From an uncultured Clostridia bacterium (GTDB lineage Bacteria > Bacillota > Clostridia > Christensenellales > DTU072), in the NCBI GenBank assembly GCA_944362765.1, contig CALVTP010000003.1, positions 19,473-83,472 on the forward strand: a stretch of 64,000 bases of DNA. The letters are read 5' to 3'. Below are positions 1 to 9,818 of the stretch, in pieces. A program made the translations under genes and the position numbers. Each line of letters starts with the position of its first letter. Positions within the stretch are counted from its first letter, which is position 1. The notes below the pieces were generated by a model, which had not been told where the DNA came from, searched no databases, and saw nothing but the letters and a program-made list of their open reading frames with translations.

Positions 1-1
1 T

Positions 2-505
2 GAAGCGGTGAAAATGGTGGACACTGCTTTCAGATTCGGCGACAAGGTTATCATAGAGGAGTATTTAAAAGGTGCGGAAGACATAAATATCGCCGTGCTG
101 AGTACCCCGGACACGTTCATCGTCTCGAAGCCCGAGCGCCCGTTACGTCACGGCGAGATACTCTCTTTCGACGATAAATATACCAGAAAAGACGGGAAAA
201 TTTCGGAATTTCCGGTAGATCTGGATGAAGAAACGGCGGCGGAGTTAAAAGAGTACGTGAAAATCGGCGTGGAAATTTTCGAGGTAAAGGGCGTCGCGCG
301 CTTCGACTTTTTGCTGAGCGGCGGAAAGTTGTATTTTAACGAAGTCAATACCGTCCCGGGGTCGCTTGCGGGGTACCTTTTCCCGGAGATGTCCTTTTCC
401 GCCTTTTTGCGTCGGCTTATAGAGGGAGCAACTTGCCGGGAAACGCGTCACTTCCCGGCGGGGGACAAGCTTTTGAATATAAAGCCTAAACGCCGTCAGC
501 GTTAG
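2..505 (+). CDS. ddl: D-alanine--D-alanine ligase, C-terminal part (5' end lies outside the window)
   Basis: The reading frame is open from the window edge, so only about the last 168 residues are visible. They form the C-terminal half of an ATP-grasp ligase. The segment VARFDFLL followed by NEVNTVPGS matches the metal/ATP-binding 'NE(I/V)NT.PG' signature of Ddl enzymes. Ddl joins two D-alanines for the peptidoglycan stem peptide in the cytoplasm. The GTG at position 8 is an internal valine and not the start. The gene converges on the minus-strand rqcH with an 18-nt gap and no clear terminator hairpin. A related ATP-grasp enzyme is possible but less likely. Confidence 0.85.
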   Translation, partial: EAVKMVDTAFRFGDKVIIEEYLKGAEDINIAVLSTPDTFIVSKPERPLRHGEILSFDDKYTRKDGKISEFPVDLDEETAAELKEYVKIGVEIFEVKGVARFDFLLSGGKLYFNEVNTVPGSLAGYLFPEMSFSAFLRRLIEGATCRETRHFPAGDKLLNIKPKRRQR

Positions 506-523
506 ACCGGTCAAAGCGAACGC

Positions 524-2161
524 TCAGAGCTCTTCCTCTGCGGCAGGGGTGACGACGACCGTCTTATAGTCGGTGTAGGTGACCCTGACGCCCTTTAATC
601 GCCTGACCCTTTTTCTCGGAGTGTAGTCGACTTCGACTTTCGGTGACTCGCGGTTCTCCGAAAAGCGCGCCACTATCGAAGCAGCCTTCGATATCACTTC
701 TTCGGGAACGTCGCTCCCGTTGGTCACGATGAGTCCGTGCCCGCCGTGAAAGTTTTTGGCATGCAGCCAGATATCCTCTCCGGAGGCGAGTTCGAAAGTC
801 ACCTTTTCGTTTTGAACGGAGTTCCTTCCGACGTATATCGTAAAGCCCATAAAGTCGGTGCGGTAGGGCGGAGTTTTTTTCGGGGTGCGCGCCTTTTTCG
901 AAGTCGTCGGACGCTTTCCCGAAAGCGATAAAATCTCCTCCTCGATTTCTTTGAACTCCGCTTCCGTCCTGCAATTTCTTATATAAGTTTTCAGTTCTTT
1001 GACGGAGTCGGAAAGCAATAACGACCGCTCCAGATCCTCTTTTGCAAAGCGTTCGGCACCTTTTGCTTTGGAATATAATTTAAAGTACCTTTCTATATTC
1101 TTTTTTGGAGAATAGGTGGGATTTAACGCAATTTCTATTTCACGATTATTATAAAAATCGTCACATTTTATAATACTCATACCTTTCTCCAAGCGGTGAA
1201 AATTGCATTTCAATATCTCTCCCGCCTCAAGATACCTTTCTTTTGTTCCTGCCGAGGCGAGCACCCGCTCGTCCTCTTCTATATGACGCTTCACCTTTTT
1301 TTCGAGCGAGGATAAAAGCTTCTCCGAGGTTCTCCGGCGGCGTGCGGTCTCCTTTTCCAGAACGGCTTTCCCGCGTGAAAAATCGATGGCTTCCGAAAGG
1401 GCGGAGAACTCCTTTACCTCGTTATCTCCGAAGTACTTACAGGCGTAGAAACCGTTCGGTGAGCCGGGTACCGCGACGGGGGAAAACGCCTCCGATGAAT
1501 ATATGTCATCCATTCTTTTCAATGCCTTATCCGCACCGATTGTCTCCTTTAGATGTATCAGCTCTTTTGCCGATTCCTTCGAAAGTCCGTTAAGCTTGGA
1601 ATAAACCTCTTCCGCAGTCACTTTGTTTTCGAGCACTTCCCGCGCTTCGGGCGCAGACAATAAAATTTTTCCGCGCGCCGGCGGGACATATTCCGCGCCG
1701 GGGTAGACGGGACGGGAATTTTCGTTTATTATCCTTTTTACGGAGTCGGTTATCTTTCCTTCCGAGGTCAGTATGAGATTTGACGCACCGCCCATTATCT
1801 CGGCGTACAGAAGGTATTTTTTTGCGTCGTTTAATTCATTTTTGCTTAAAATCGCTATTTTTATTATCCTGTCTTCGTTTTCAATCGAAAAACCTTCTAT
1901 AATCCCGCCGAGGATGTGTTTTCTTAAAGCCATCGTGAAGTTGTCGGGAACTTCGGTTGCCGGGTGCGTCCGGCGGGTAAGATATACTCCGGCGATATCG
2001 GACTTTGCCGACAGGAAGAGGGTGTGATTGGCACCGCGCGCACGTATAGTAAACAGATAAGTGTCGTTTCCGATGGAAGCGATGCGGTTTATCCGCCCGG
2101 AGTTCAGCTCCTCCGACAGTTCGCGGCTTAACGCCTTCAAAGTTATCATATCGTTAGGCAT
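524..2161 (-). CDS. rqcH: RqcH / NFACT-family ribosome quality control protein (FbpA-like, Rqc2 homologue)
   Basis: The 545-residue protein has the NFACT layout: an N-terminal NFACT-N domain (about 1-180), a helix-hairpin-helix and long coiled-coil middle (about 180-420), and a C-terminal NFACT-R (DUF814) domain (about 435-540) with the segment DIWLHAK. The Asp-Arg pair at residues 97-98 falls at the position needed for alanine tailing in B. subtilis RqcH. The family binds stalled 50S subunits with peptidyl-tRNA and adds C-terminal alanine tails that mark the nascent chain for proteolysis. It is often labelled a fibronectin-binding protein. Lying near clpP, clpX and lon is consistent with a quality-control role. 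It is transcribed divergently from tig. Confidence 0.9.
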   Translation of the reverse strand: MPNDMITLKALSRELSEELNSGRINRIASIGNDTYLFTIRARGANHTLFLSAKSDIAGVYLTRRTHPATEVPDNFTMALRKHILGGIIEGFSIENEDRIIKIAILSKNELNDAKKYLLYAEIMGGASNLILTSEGKITDSVKRIINENSRPVYPGAEYVPPARGKILLSAPEAREVLENKVTAEEVYSKLNGLSKESAKELIHLKETIGADKALKRMDDIYSSEAFSPVAVPGSPNGFYACKYFGDNEVKEFSALSEAIDFSRGKAVLEKETARRRRTSEKLLSSLEKKVKRHIEEDERVLASAGTKERYLEAGEILKCNFHRLEKGMSIIKCDDFYNNREIEIALNPTYSPKKNIERYFKLYSKAKGAERFAKEDLERSLLLSDSVKELKTYIRNCRTEAEFKEIEEEILSLSGKRPTTSKKARTPKKTPPYRTDFMGFTIYVGRNSVQNEKVTFELASGEDIWLHAKNFHGGHGLIVTNGSDVPEEVISKAASIVARFSENRESPKVEVDYTPRKRVRRLKGVRVTYTDYKTVVVTPAAEEEL

Positions 2162-2445
2162 ACTTTGATTATAGCCTAATTTTTGTCGGAGTTCAACCGC
2201 TTTCGGGGTTCGGATGGCGTAACTTTCCCGAAAAGACTCTTTCCGCCCTTATACAATCTTCAAAACGTGCGATTCCGGGGCGGAAAGAGGGAAAAATTTC
2301 TCTTTCCGACGTTTTGAATCGGTTTTTTTCGGATATTGTCGAAAACGCTCCGAAAATATTCCCGACCTTCTTTTCCGTTCCGAAACCGGCAGACATCATA
2401 AAAATTAATTAATATAAAATATTTTATTTTTATATATATATTCTA

Positions 2446-2474
2446 TTGATTTAATTTTTGCGCTGTGATAATAT
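2446..2474 (+). promoter_or_regulatory. Probable sigma-A promoter of tig
   Basis: TTGATT (2446-2451), a 17-bp spacer and TAATAT (2469-2474). An alternative extended -10, TGTGATAAT, overlaps it. The 296-bp gap between rqcH and tig holds nothing else recognisable except a very AT-rich tract at about 2400-2457. Confidence 0.5.
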
Positions 2475-2529
2475 AAGCAGGCACGAAAAATTATTCCACC
2501 GAAAAATTCAACTCACGGAGGCTAAAAAT

Positions 2530-3819
2530 ATGGAATATTCAATACAGAAACTCGACAACTCCAAAGTCGAAATCGCCGTAAGTCTCGACAAAGAGGAATG
2601 GCAGGGCTACGTCAAAAAGGCGTACGACAAGACCAAACATCAATTTGCGATAGAAGGATTCCGCAAAGGGAAAGTGCCGTACAACGTCATCTGCAAGCGT
2701 TACGGCGAGGAGATATTCTACGAAGACGCCATGGAAATCGCCATCGGCGAACGCTACGAAGAGATAGTCGGAAAAGAAAAGCTCGACGTCGTCTCTTCTC
2801 CCGAGGTCTCGCTGACTTCCGTTGACGTCGACCATCTGAAATTCACCGCTACCGTCACCGTTTATCCCGAATTCGAACTCGGCAAATACACGGGACTCGA
2901 CATCAAAAAGTCCGAGGTGAAGGAAGTTACCGAGGAAGACGTCAGGCGCGTCATCGATTCCGATCTCAACGCCGCTGCACGCTTTGTCGACATTACCGAC
3001 CGCGCCGCCGCATCGGGCGATATGGTCACTATCGACTACTCGGGCTCCGTTGACGGCGAAAAGTTCGAAGGCGGCACCGCCGAGAAGTACTCGCTGACCC
3101 TCGGTTCCGGCACCTTTATCCCCGGCTTCGAAGATCAGGTTATCGGTCATAAGATCGGCGAGAATTTCGACGTCAAAGTGAAATTCCCGGATGATTATCA
3201 TGCGGAAAATCTGAAAGGTAAAGACGCCGTGTTCAGCTGCCTCATCCACGAGATCAAGGTCAAGGAGCTCCCCGCCGAAGACGACGAGTTCGCAAAGGAT
3301 CTCGGCGAATTCGACACCTTCGAGGAATATAAAAACGGCATAAAGGAAAGACTTAAAGCCGACGAACTCAAAAAAGCCGAGACCGCCGAAAACGACGCTT
3401 TAATCGAAGCCGTCGTCAAAGCCACCGAGCTGAAAGTCCCCGACGCCATGATAGACGACGAAGTTACCAGGAACTTAGAGGACATGAAGCACAGCATGTC
3501 GATGTACGGTTTGAAGTTCGAAGATTATCTGCAATACACCTCGACTACGGAGGAGAAAATCCGCGAGGATATCCGTCCGAGAGCAGAAAACGAAGTCAAA
3601 ACGGGCATGATAATGAACGCCATTATCACCAAGGAAAAGCTCGTCCCCACTCCCGAGGAGCTCAAAGCCGAGCTCAAAAAGCGCGCGGGAGCGGCGGAAG
3701 ACGCCAAGGAAGAGGATTACATGAAGGATGTCAACGAGTACGAACTGAACTCTTTGATGCAGAGAATGACCTTCGATAAGCTTATTGCCTTCCTGAGGGC
3801 GAACAACAACATCGCCTGA
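2530..3819 (+). CDS. tig: Trigger factor (ribosome-bound chaperone with peptidyl-prolyl isomerase domain)
   Basis: A 429-residue trigger factor. The N-terminal ribosome-binding domain carries the signature loop GFRKGKVP, which corresponds to the family's GFRxGKxP and docks on ribosomal protein L23. A central FKBP-type isomerase domain (about 150-245, from DMVTIDYSGSVDGE to FSCLIHEIKVKE) follows, then a helical C-terminal chaperone domain. The frame is open 72 nt further upstream, but ATG 2530 is preceded by GGAGG (2517-2521) with 8-nt spacing and begins the conserved MEYSIQKLD segment, so it is taken as the start. The order tig-clpP-clpX-lon-engB is widespread in Firmicutes and groups co-translational folding with ATP-dependent proteolysis. 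Confidence 0.95.
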   Translation: MEYSIQKLDNSKVEIAVSLDKEEWQGYVKKAYDKTKHQFAIEGFRKGKVPYNVICKRYGEEIFYEDAMEIAIGERYEEIVGKEKLDVVSSPEVSLTSVDVDHLKFTATVTVYPEFELGKYTGLDIKKSEVKEVTEEDVRRVIDSDLNAAARFVDITDRAAASGDMVTIDYSGSVDGEKFEGGTAEKYSLTLGSGTFIPGFEDQVIGHKIGENFDVKVKFPDDYHAENLKGKDAVFSCLIHEIKVKELPAEDDEFAKDLGEFDTFEEYKNGIKERLKADELKKAETAENDALIEAVVKATELKVPDAMIDDEVTRNLEDMKHSMSMYGLKFEDYLQYTSTTEEKIREDIRPRAENEVKTGMIMNAIITKEKLVPTPEELKAELKKRAGAAEDAKEEDYMKDVNEYELNSLMQRMTFDKLIAFLRANNNIA

Positions 3820-3863
3820 GAGAAAAGGGAGTTGCGGCTTAAAACCAATTCCGAAGCGCTTCG

Positions 3864-3888
3864 GATATTCCGACCTCGTCGGGGTATC
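3864..3888 (+). other. Hairpin in the tig-clpP spacer
   Basis: GATATTCCGAC (3864-3874) pairs with GTCGGGGTATC (3878-3888) around a 3-nt loop. That is 11 pairs including two G-U. A 14-bp perfect palindrome, CCGAAGCGCTTCGG, lies just upstream (3851-3864) and shares one base with it. No U-tract follows directly, so an mRNA stability or processing element is as likely as a terminator. The 204-nt spacer has no other recognisable feature. Confidence 0.4.
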
Positions 3889-4023
3889 CGGGGCGTCAAC
3901 GCTTTTTAAAGCATAAAACCAATAAAAAACCGGACTTTCGGCGGGAATGTCTTTGGAAGACGACGAAAAAGGAAGACTTCCGACACATTTCTGCCGTCGC
4001 CTTTCGGGCGAAAAGGAGAGTAT

Positions 4024-4629
4024 ATGGAAACCATAAAATCGGTAATGATGCCCATACCTACCGTCATAGAAAACACCAACCGCGGTTCCACCGCGTACGA
4101 TCTTTATTCGAGGCTGCTTGAAGACAGGATCGTCTTTTTGACGGGCGTCATCGACGACGCCACAGCCAATCTCGTCGTGGGACAGCTTCTGTACCTCGAA
4201 ACCAAAGATCCCGATAAGGATATTTCGTTGTATATCAACTCCCCCGGGGGCTCGGTGACGGCGGGAATGGCTATTTTCGACACCATGAATTATATAAAGT
4301 GCGACGTTTCGACGATCTGTGTCGGCATGGCGGCTTCGATGGGAGCCTTCCTGCTCGCGGCGGGCACGAAAGGGAAGCGGATCTGCCTTCCCAACTCCGA
4401 AGTCATGATCCACCAGCCTCTCGGCGGGGCGCAGGGGCAGGCTTCCGACATAAAAATCGTCGCCGATCACATACTTAAAACGCGCGAAAAGCTGAACAGA
4501 TTTTTGGCTGAAGCTACAGGTAAGAGCGTCGAAGAGATAGCCCGCGACACCGACAGGGACAACTACATGTCCGCCGAGGAAGCCAAGGAATACGGGCTGG
4601 TCGACGTCGTTTATACCACTCGCGAATAA
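4024..4629 (+). CDS. clpP: ATP-dependent Clp protease proteolytic subunit ClpP
   Basis: A 201-residue serine peptidase of family S14, normal length for ClpP. The catalytic serine (about residue 105) lies in [14 protein letters not shown] and the histidine (about 130) in [12 protein letters not shown]. The acidic member is expected in the [10 protein letters not shown] segment near residues 174-182. ClpP forms tetradecameric barrels that degrade proteins unfolded by ClpX or other Clp ATPases. The start ATG follows AAGGAGAG. clpX begins 10 nt after the stop with its own ribosome-binding site, so the two are probably co-transcribed. Confidence 0.97.
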   Translation: METIKSVMMPIPTVIENTNRGSTAYDLYSRLLEDRIVFLTGVIDDATANLVVGQLLYLETKDPDKDISLYINSPGGSVTAGMAIFDTMNYIKCDVSTICVGMAASMGAFLLAAGTKGKRICLPNSEVMIHQPLGGAQGQASDIKIVADHILKTREKLNRFLAEATGKSVEEIARDTDRDNYMSAEEAKEYGLVDVVYTTRE

Positions 4630-4639
4630 AAGGAGTAAT

Positions 4640-5884
4640 ATGGCTGAATTCAAACCAATCCGCTGCAATTTTTGCGGAAGATCGGAATACGAAGTAGCGG
4701 CTGTTTTCGCAGGTCAGGGCGGAGCGTATATCTGCTCGGACTGCATAAAGCGTTTAGGCGCGGAGCAAAAGCGGCTGGAAAAGGATGTGCTTAAAAGCGA
4801 CGAAGGCTTCGAAGAGGTGCCTAAACCTACCGCGATAAAAGCCGGGCTCGACAAATATATCGTCGGGCAGGAGGACGCCAAGCGCATTCTGTCCGTTGCC
4901 GTCTACAACCACTATAAGCGCCTCAAATGCGCTCCGGGAGACTCCGTCAGGTTGGAAAAGTCGAATATTCTGATGCTGGGTCCCACCGGCTCGGGTAAGA
5001 CTCTCCTTGCAAAGACTCTGGCGGATATCATCAACGTACCTTTCGCCATTGCCGACGCCACCACGCTGACGGAAGCGGGTTATGTCGGAGAGGACGTCGA
5101 AAACGTGCTGCTGAAACTCATCAGGGCGGCGGATAACGACATTCAGAAAGCCGAGCGCGGTATCATCTATATCGACGAGATCGACAAGATCTGCCGTAAG
5201 TCCGAAAACATGTCGATAACCCGAGACGTCTCCGGAGAGGGGGTGCAGCAGGCGCTTTTGAAGATAATAGAGTCCACCGTCGCTTCCGTCCCGCCCACCG
5301 GCGGCAGAAAGCACCCTTATCAGGAGTGTATCCAGATAGACACCACCAATATATTGTTTATCTGCGGCGGAGCTTTTGTGGGGCTCGACAAAATCGTCGA
5401 GAAGCGTAAGGACGCATCCTCCATAGGCTTTACCGGGGCGTTGAAGAAGGGAGATGAAAGCTATTCGGAGTCCCTCAGGGAATTGCAGCCCGACGACCTT
5501 ATAAAGTACGGACTGATCCCCGAATTCGTCGGCAGAGTGCCGATAGTCGCCACTCTTGACCCGCTCGATAAGGAGGCATTGATTAAAATCCTGACAGAGC
5601 CCGAAAACGCTCTTATCAGACAATATGAAAAGCTTTTCGAAATGGACGGCATGCGTTTAAGGTTCACCGACGCCGCGATAGAGGCTGTTGCCGAAAGGGC
5701 GATACTGCTGAAAACGGGGGCGAGAGGGCTGAGAACCGTCATCGAAAACGCTATGAAGAATATCATGTTCGAACTTCCCGATAAGGCGTCCGAAATCGAA
5801 GAGGTGACGATTACCGAGCTTACGATAACCAAAGGGCAGGAGCCCGAAATAACTTACCGAAGATCGGGTGCCCAAGGGGCGTAA
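4640..5884 (+). CDS. clpX: ATP-dependent Clp protease ATP-binding subunit ClpX
   Basis: A 414-residue AAA+ unfoldase. The N-terminal C4 zinc-binding domain uses Cys9, Cys12, Cys32 and Cys35. Walker A is GPTGSGKT (about 114-121), the pore loop is GYVGED, and Walker B is [10 protein letters not shown]. ClpX hexamers unfold tagged substrates and feed them into ClpP. The start ATG 4640 has AGGAG a few bases upstream. The gene lies directly after clpP and before lon, as in Bacillus and many Clostridia. Confidence 0.97.
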   Translation: MAEFKPIRCNFCGRSEYEVAAVFAGQGGAYICSDCIKRLGAEQKRLEKDVLKSDEGFEEVPKPTAIKAGLDKYIVGQEDAKRILSVAVYNHYKRLKCAPGDSVRLEKSNILMLGPTGSGKTLLAKTLADIINVPFAIADATTLTEAGYVGEDVENVLLKLIRAADNDIQKAERGIIYIDEIDKICRKSENMSITRDVSGEGVQQALLKIIESTVASVPPTGGRKHPYQECIQIDTTNILFICGGAFVGLDKIVEKRKDASSIGFTGALKKGDESYSESLRELQPDDLIKYGLIPEFVGRVPIVATLDPLDKEALIKILTEPENALIRQYEKLFEMDGMRLRFTDAAIEAVAERAILLKTGARGLRTVIENAMKNIMFELPDKASEIEEVTITELTITKGQEPEITYRRSGAQGA

Positions 5885-5940
5885 AGCCCTTTACGGGTGA
5901 CGATCGGGGTGAAAAATTTGAGATCGAAAGAGGACGAAAC

Positions 5941-8250
5941 ATGGACGATTTAAAAGTTATTGCGATAGCCGTGCAGGATCCTGTTTTTCCGGGTGAGTCG
6001 GGTAAAAAGGAGTTAGACCCCGAATACATCCCGGGAACGGAGGAGGCGCTGAAAACCAATCAAAGGGTTGCAGCGGTTGCCGTCAGCGACATACGCAGAA
6101 GGATAAAAAAAGGCGATCTTTGCACGATTGCCGAGATACAACAATTTTTGAAGCTTTCGGGGGATCCGAAGTGCGTGGTGTTGTTTAACGCCTCGGGTCA
6201 GCGTTACCGCGTCGAAAGCGTCGAATTTTCGAAGGGCGTTTACAGAGTGGGGTTGAAACCGGTGCGCTTTACGGGGCTGAAGGCGGAAGAAGTCTCCGCG
6301 CTGTACGAAAGACTCTATATGATCTATATGACGTACAGGCATTTTACCGCCGAACCCGCAAAGGACGGCGAACCCGCTCCGACCGATAATGACATATTCG
6401 CCCCGCCTCCGGTAACGCCCGCCGCTATCAACGGCAGCATAGACCGGCTTGCTCCCTTACTGCATTTTACCGATACCGATCCGCTGTACTTCGAACTCGA
6501 CACCTCGAAGCGCATTCTCGCTGCGATACGCTGCCTTGCGGACGAAATCGAGATGATAAAGGTGGAAGAGAAGGTGATGGGAGAAGTGCAGGCGGCAATG
6601 GACGACAACCAGCGCGACTTCTACATCCGCGAACAGATAAAGGCGCTTTCAAAAGAAATAGACGAAGAGGACGAAGCCGATACATACCTTGAAAAGATAG
6701 ACGCACTGAAAACTTCGGAGGAGAACAAGGAAAAGTTCCGCCGCGAAGTCAGGCGTCTGAACCGTACGGCGGCAGCCTCTCCCGACATGGCGCTCATTAA
6801 AAACTACCTCGATACCGTCATAGAGCTCCCCTGGGGGATTTATACCGATGACAACGAGGATCTGAAAGAAGCCGAAAGGGTGTTGAACGAAGATCACTAC
6901 GGGCTCGAAAAGGTAAAGGAGCGGCTTATCGAAGCTCTTGCCGTCAGAAAACTTTCCAAAGAGGGAAGAAGCCCGATAATCTGCCTTGTCGGTCCTCCCG
7001 GAGTGGGTAAAACCTCGATAGCTTCTTCTATAGCGAGGGCGATGAACAAAAAGTTCGTCCGCCTCTCTCTGGGCGGTATACGCGACGAAGCCGAGATCCG
7101 CGGGCACAGAAAGACCTATGTCGGAGCAATGCCCGGACGCATAATAAACTCCGTTATGCAGGCAGGCAGCATGAACCCCGTCTTCCTGATGGATGAAATC
7201 GATAAAATGGCGGCGGATTACAAGGGCGACCCCGCAAGCGCGCTGCTGGAAGTGTTGGATCCCGAACAGAACGTCGGCTTCCGCGACCACTTCATAGAAG
7301 TGCCGTTCGACCTGTCGAAAGTGCTCTTCATCACCACCGCAAACACGTTGGATCCCATCTCCAGACCGCTTCTTGACAGAATGGAAGTCATCGAGCTGGA
7401 CGGCTATACCGACGTGGAAAAGCTGGAAATCGCCAAACGTTACCTTGTCAAAAAAGCTTTGAAACAGAACGGAGTCGCTCCCGACTGGGTGGAGTTCACC
7501 GATGACGCCATTACCGAAATCATTCACGAATATACCCGCGAATCGGGAGTGAGGGCGCTCGAAAAGAACATCAATTCCGTAGTCAGAAAGGTGGCAAAGC
7601 GCTTTGTCGAAGCTCCCGACTCCGAAAAAGTCCGAGTGACCTCGGAAAATGTCTTTGAGTTTTTAGGCGAAGCCAAGTTTCCTTTCTCCTCGAAGCTGCG
7701 CCGTGATGAGACGGGCGTCGTGACGGGGCTTGCCTGGACGGCGACGGGAGGGGATACGCTGGAAGTCGAAGTTGCCGTCACCCGCGGAAAAGGCGAAACT
7801 CTTCTTACCGGAAACCTCGGCAACGTCATGAAGGAATCCGCCAAGATCGCGATAAGTTACTGCCGCGCTTTCGGAAAGGAGTGGGGAATACCGGAGGATT
7901 ACTTCGATCGCCACGACATACATATACACGTTCCGGAAGGCGCCACTCCGAAAGACGGACCCAGCGCCGGAATCACCATCGTCACCGCCGTCTGCTCCGC
8001 AGTCACGGGAAAACCGGTAAAAGGGGATGTCGCGATGACGGGAGAGCTGACTTTGCGCGGCAAAGTGCTTCCGATAGGCGGCTTGAAGGAAAAGTCGCTT
8101 GCGGCGCTGAGAGACGGCATAAAGACAATATTCCTTCCCGAGGAAAACCGTCGCGATTATAAGGAACTCCCGGGAGCCGTCAAGGACAAAATCGATTTCC
8201 GGTTTGTCGGGAATGTAGGATCCGTTTTGAAAAACGCGATAGTTTGGTAA
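5941..8250 (+). CDS. lon: ATP-dependent protease Lon (LonA)
   Basis: A 769-residue LonA-type protease. It has an N-terminal substrate-binding domain, a coiled-coil linker, an AAA+ module with Walker A GPPGVGKT (about 349-356) and Walker B VFLMDEIDKM, and a C-terminal protease domain. The catalytic serine is in PKDGPSAGI (about 675) and the catalytic lysine in GGLKEK (about 717). These are close to the positions in B. subtilis LonA. Lon degrades misfolded and regulatory proteins in the cytoplasm. The N-terminal domain looks slightly compact but complete. The start follows AGAGGA about 8 nt upstream. Confidence 0.95.
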   Translation: MDDLKVIAIAVQDPVFPGESGKKELDPEYIPGTEEALKTNQRVAAVAVSDIRRRIKKGDLCTIAEIQQFLKLSGDPKCVVLFNASGQRYRVESVEFSKGVYRVGLKPVRFTGLKAEEVSALYERLYMIYMTYRHFTAEPAKDGEPAPTDNDIFAPPPVTPAAINGSIDRLAPLLHFTDTDPLYFELDTSKRILAAIRCLADEIEMIKVEEKVMGEVQAAMDDNQRDFYIREQIKALSKEIDEEDEADTYLEKIDALKTSEENKEKFRREVRRLNRTAAASPDMALIKNYLDTVIELPWGIYTDDNEDLKEAERVLNEDHYGLEKVKERLIEALAVRKLSKEGRSPIICLVGPPGVGKTSIASSIARAMNKKFVRLSLGGIRDEAEIRGHRKTYVGAMPGRIINSVMQAGSMNPVFLMDEIDKMAADYKGDPASALLEVLDPEQNVGFRDHFIEVPFDLSKVLFITTANTLDPISRPLLDRMEVIELDGYTDVEKLEIAKRYLVKKALKQNGVAPDWVEFTDDAITEIIHEYTRESGVRALEKNINSVVRKVAKRFVEAPDSEKVRVTSENVFEFLGEAKFPFSSKLRRDETGVVTGLAWTATGGDTLEVEVAVTRGKGETLLTGNLGNVMKESAKIAISYCRAFGKEWGIPEDYFDRHDIHIHVPEGATPKDGPSAGITIVTAVCSAVTGKPVKGDVAMTGELTLRGKVLPIGGLKEKSLAALRDGIKTIFLPEENRRDYKELPGAVKDKIDFRFVGNVGSVLKNAIVW

Positions 8251-8334
8251 ACCGTTTTCGGTCGCTCGGGAACCCTTTCACGGGCGCACCGTCTTCGATA
8301 ACAAAAAATAAAGGGGAAACATAAGGGAGAAGCT

Positions 8335-8937
8335 ATGCCTATGAAAATCAAAAAAGCCGAATTTCTGTATTCAGCGGCAAGACCGGAGCAACTGAGGGAA
8401 CCCGGAACTCCGGAGATAGCCGTCGCGGGGCGATCCAACGTCGGAAAGTCCTCATTTATAAACTTCGTTACCGGGAACGGCAAACTTGCCAAGACGTCGA
8501 AGGAACCGGGACGGACGAGGCTCGTCAATTACTTTTACATAAACGGCGGCGAGTTTATGCTTGTCGATCTTCCGGGATACGGCTTTGCGAAGGTGTCGGA
8601 CGAGGAAAAATTGAAGTGGGCAAAGCTCATCGAGGCATATTTTAAGTCGCCCGCCGCGCTGAGACACGTTTTTTTGCTCATCGATATCCGCCGCGACCCC
8701 TCCGACGGGGACGTCAGAATGCTGAACTATATGTATCACTACACCATACCGTTTACGGTAATTTTGACGAAAGCCGATAAGATCTCGCGTTCGCAGGCGC
8801 TGGATCGCAGGAGGAAGATAGCTTCGGCGCTGAAAATAGGCGCAGACAATATAATTATTTCCTCTTCCTACGCAAGACAGGGCAAAGAGGACATTCTGAC
8901 CCGCATAGACGAGATTCTGTCTATAGATATGAACTGA
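8335..8937 (+). CDS. engB: Ribosome biogenesis GTPase EngB/YsxC (YihA family)
   Basis: A 200-residue TRAFAC GTPase with G1 GRSNVGKSS, G3 DLPGYGFA and G4 TKADK. EngB/YsxC acts late in 50S subunit assembly and is essential in many bacteria. The position downstream of lon is the usual one in Firmicutes. The start ATG follows GGGAGAAG. The stop is separated by one base from the next gene, which suggests translational coupling. Confidence 0.93.
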   Translation: MPMKIKKAEFLYSAARPEQLREPGTPEIAVAGRSNVGKSSFINFVTGNGKLAKTSKEPGRTRLVNYFYINGGEFMLVDLPGYGFAKVSDEEKLKWAKLIEAYFKSPAALRHVFLLIDIRRDPSDGDVRMLNYMYHYTIPFTVILTKADKISRSQALDRRRKIASALKIGADNIIISSSYARQGKEDILTRIDEILSIDMN

Positions 8938-8938
8938 T

Positions 8939-9640
8939 ATGAAGGTATTTGCCGTCTCCGATCCCCATCTTTCCTTTACCGCCGATAAGCCGATGTCGGT
9001 TTTCGGCGCTGTGTGGGAAAACCATTGGGACGCCATCGCCGCCGATTGGCTCGAAAAGGTGGGGGAAGAGGACGTCGTGCTCATTCCGGGGGACATTTCC
9101 TGGGCTATGACGGTGGAGGAAGCCAAAAGCGACCTCGAAACAATCGGCGCGATGCCCGGCAAGAAAATCTATGTGAAAGGCAATCACGACTATTGGTGGG
9201 GAAGCCTGACTAAGGTTCGCGAGGCGCTTCCCGAAGGGAGCTACTGCATCCAGAACGACGCTGTAAAATTCGGCTCCTATGTCTTTTGCGGTACCAGGGG
9301 GTGGGTAGTTCCGGAGCCGGGCTCGAAGCTCGCGCCCGAGGACGAAAAGATATTATTGAGAGAGGGATTGAGACTGGAACTCAGTCTGAAAGCCGCCGAT
9401 AAGCTGAGGGCGGAGGGGGACGAGTTGATAGCGCTGACGCACTTTCCTCCGTTCGACACCAGAAAAAGCTCCAACCGCTTTACCGAACTGTTCAAAAGCT
9501 ACGGCGTCTCCAAAGTCGTTTACGGGCATCTTCACGGCTCCAGATGCCGCGCCGACCTTAAGGTTGTAAAAAACGGAGTGGAGTACTACCTCACCTCCTG
9601 CGATATCGTGAACAATAAATTGACGCTTATAGCGGAGTAG
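8939..9640 (+). CDS. Calcineurin-like metallophosphoesterase
   Basis: A 233-residue protein with the ordered metal-binding motifs of the family: SDPHLSF, GDISWAM, GNHDYWWG, THFPPF and YGHLHG. There is no signal peptide, so it should be cytoplasmic. It resembles the single-domain phosphoesterases often found near engB in Clostridia. The substrate cannot be deduced from sequence. The ATG starts one base after the engB stop, and the pair are probably co-translated. Confidence 0.85.
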   Translation: MKVFAVSDPHLSFTADKPMSVFGAVWENHWDAIAADWLEKVGEEDVVLIPGDISWAMTVEEAKSDLETIGAMPGKKIYVKGNHDYWWGSLTKVREALPEGSYCIQNDAVKFGSYVFCGTRGWVVPEPGSKLAPEDEKILLREGLRLELSLKAADKLRAEGDELIALTHFPPFDTRKSSNRFTELFKSYGVSKVVYGHLHGSRCRADLKVVKNGVEYYLTSCDIVNNKLTLIAE

Positions 9641-9696
9641 AGACCCCGTTTCGGGTTTACGTACAACCGTAAAAACGGCAAATTACCCAAGTATGA

Positions 9697-9725
9697 TTGA
9701 CCGAAAGTTATACCTATCATATCTT
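9697..9725 (+). promoter_or_regulatory. Possible sigma-A promoter of the lipoprotein gene
   Basis: TTGACC (9697-9702), 17 bp, TATCTT (9720-9725). A better -10 (TATAAT, 9728-9733) lies nearby but has no well-spaced -35. The spacer 9641-9818 otherwise shows only two weak hairpins. Confidence 0.4.
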
Positions 9726-9818
9726 ATTATAATATGGTAAATATATATACGCCGGGATGCCGTTCGGACGGCGTCGGGCGGCGTCGGTCGGCAAAGTACT
9801 TCGGATAAGGGTGTAGAA

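Noticed and set aside
2193-2399. 68-codon minus-strand ORF between rqcH and tig
   Set aside because: Low-complexity product, no ribosome-binding site, lies in the divergent promoter region.
2539-3249. 236-codon minus-strand ORF opposite tig, and similar long antisense ORFs elsewhere
   Set aside because: Shadow frames produced by the codon bias of the plus-strand genes. Their translations are not protein-like.
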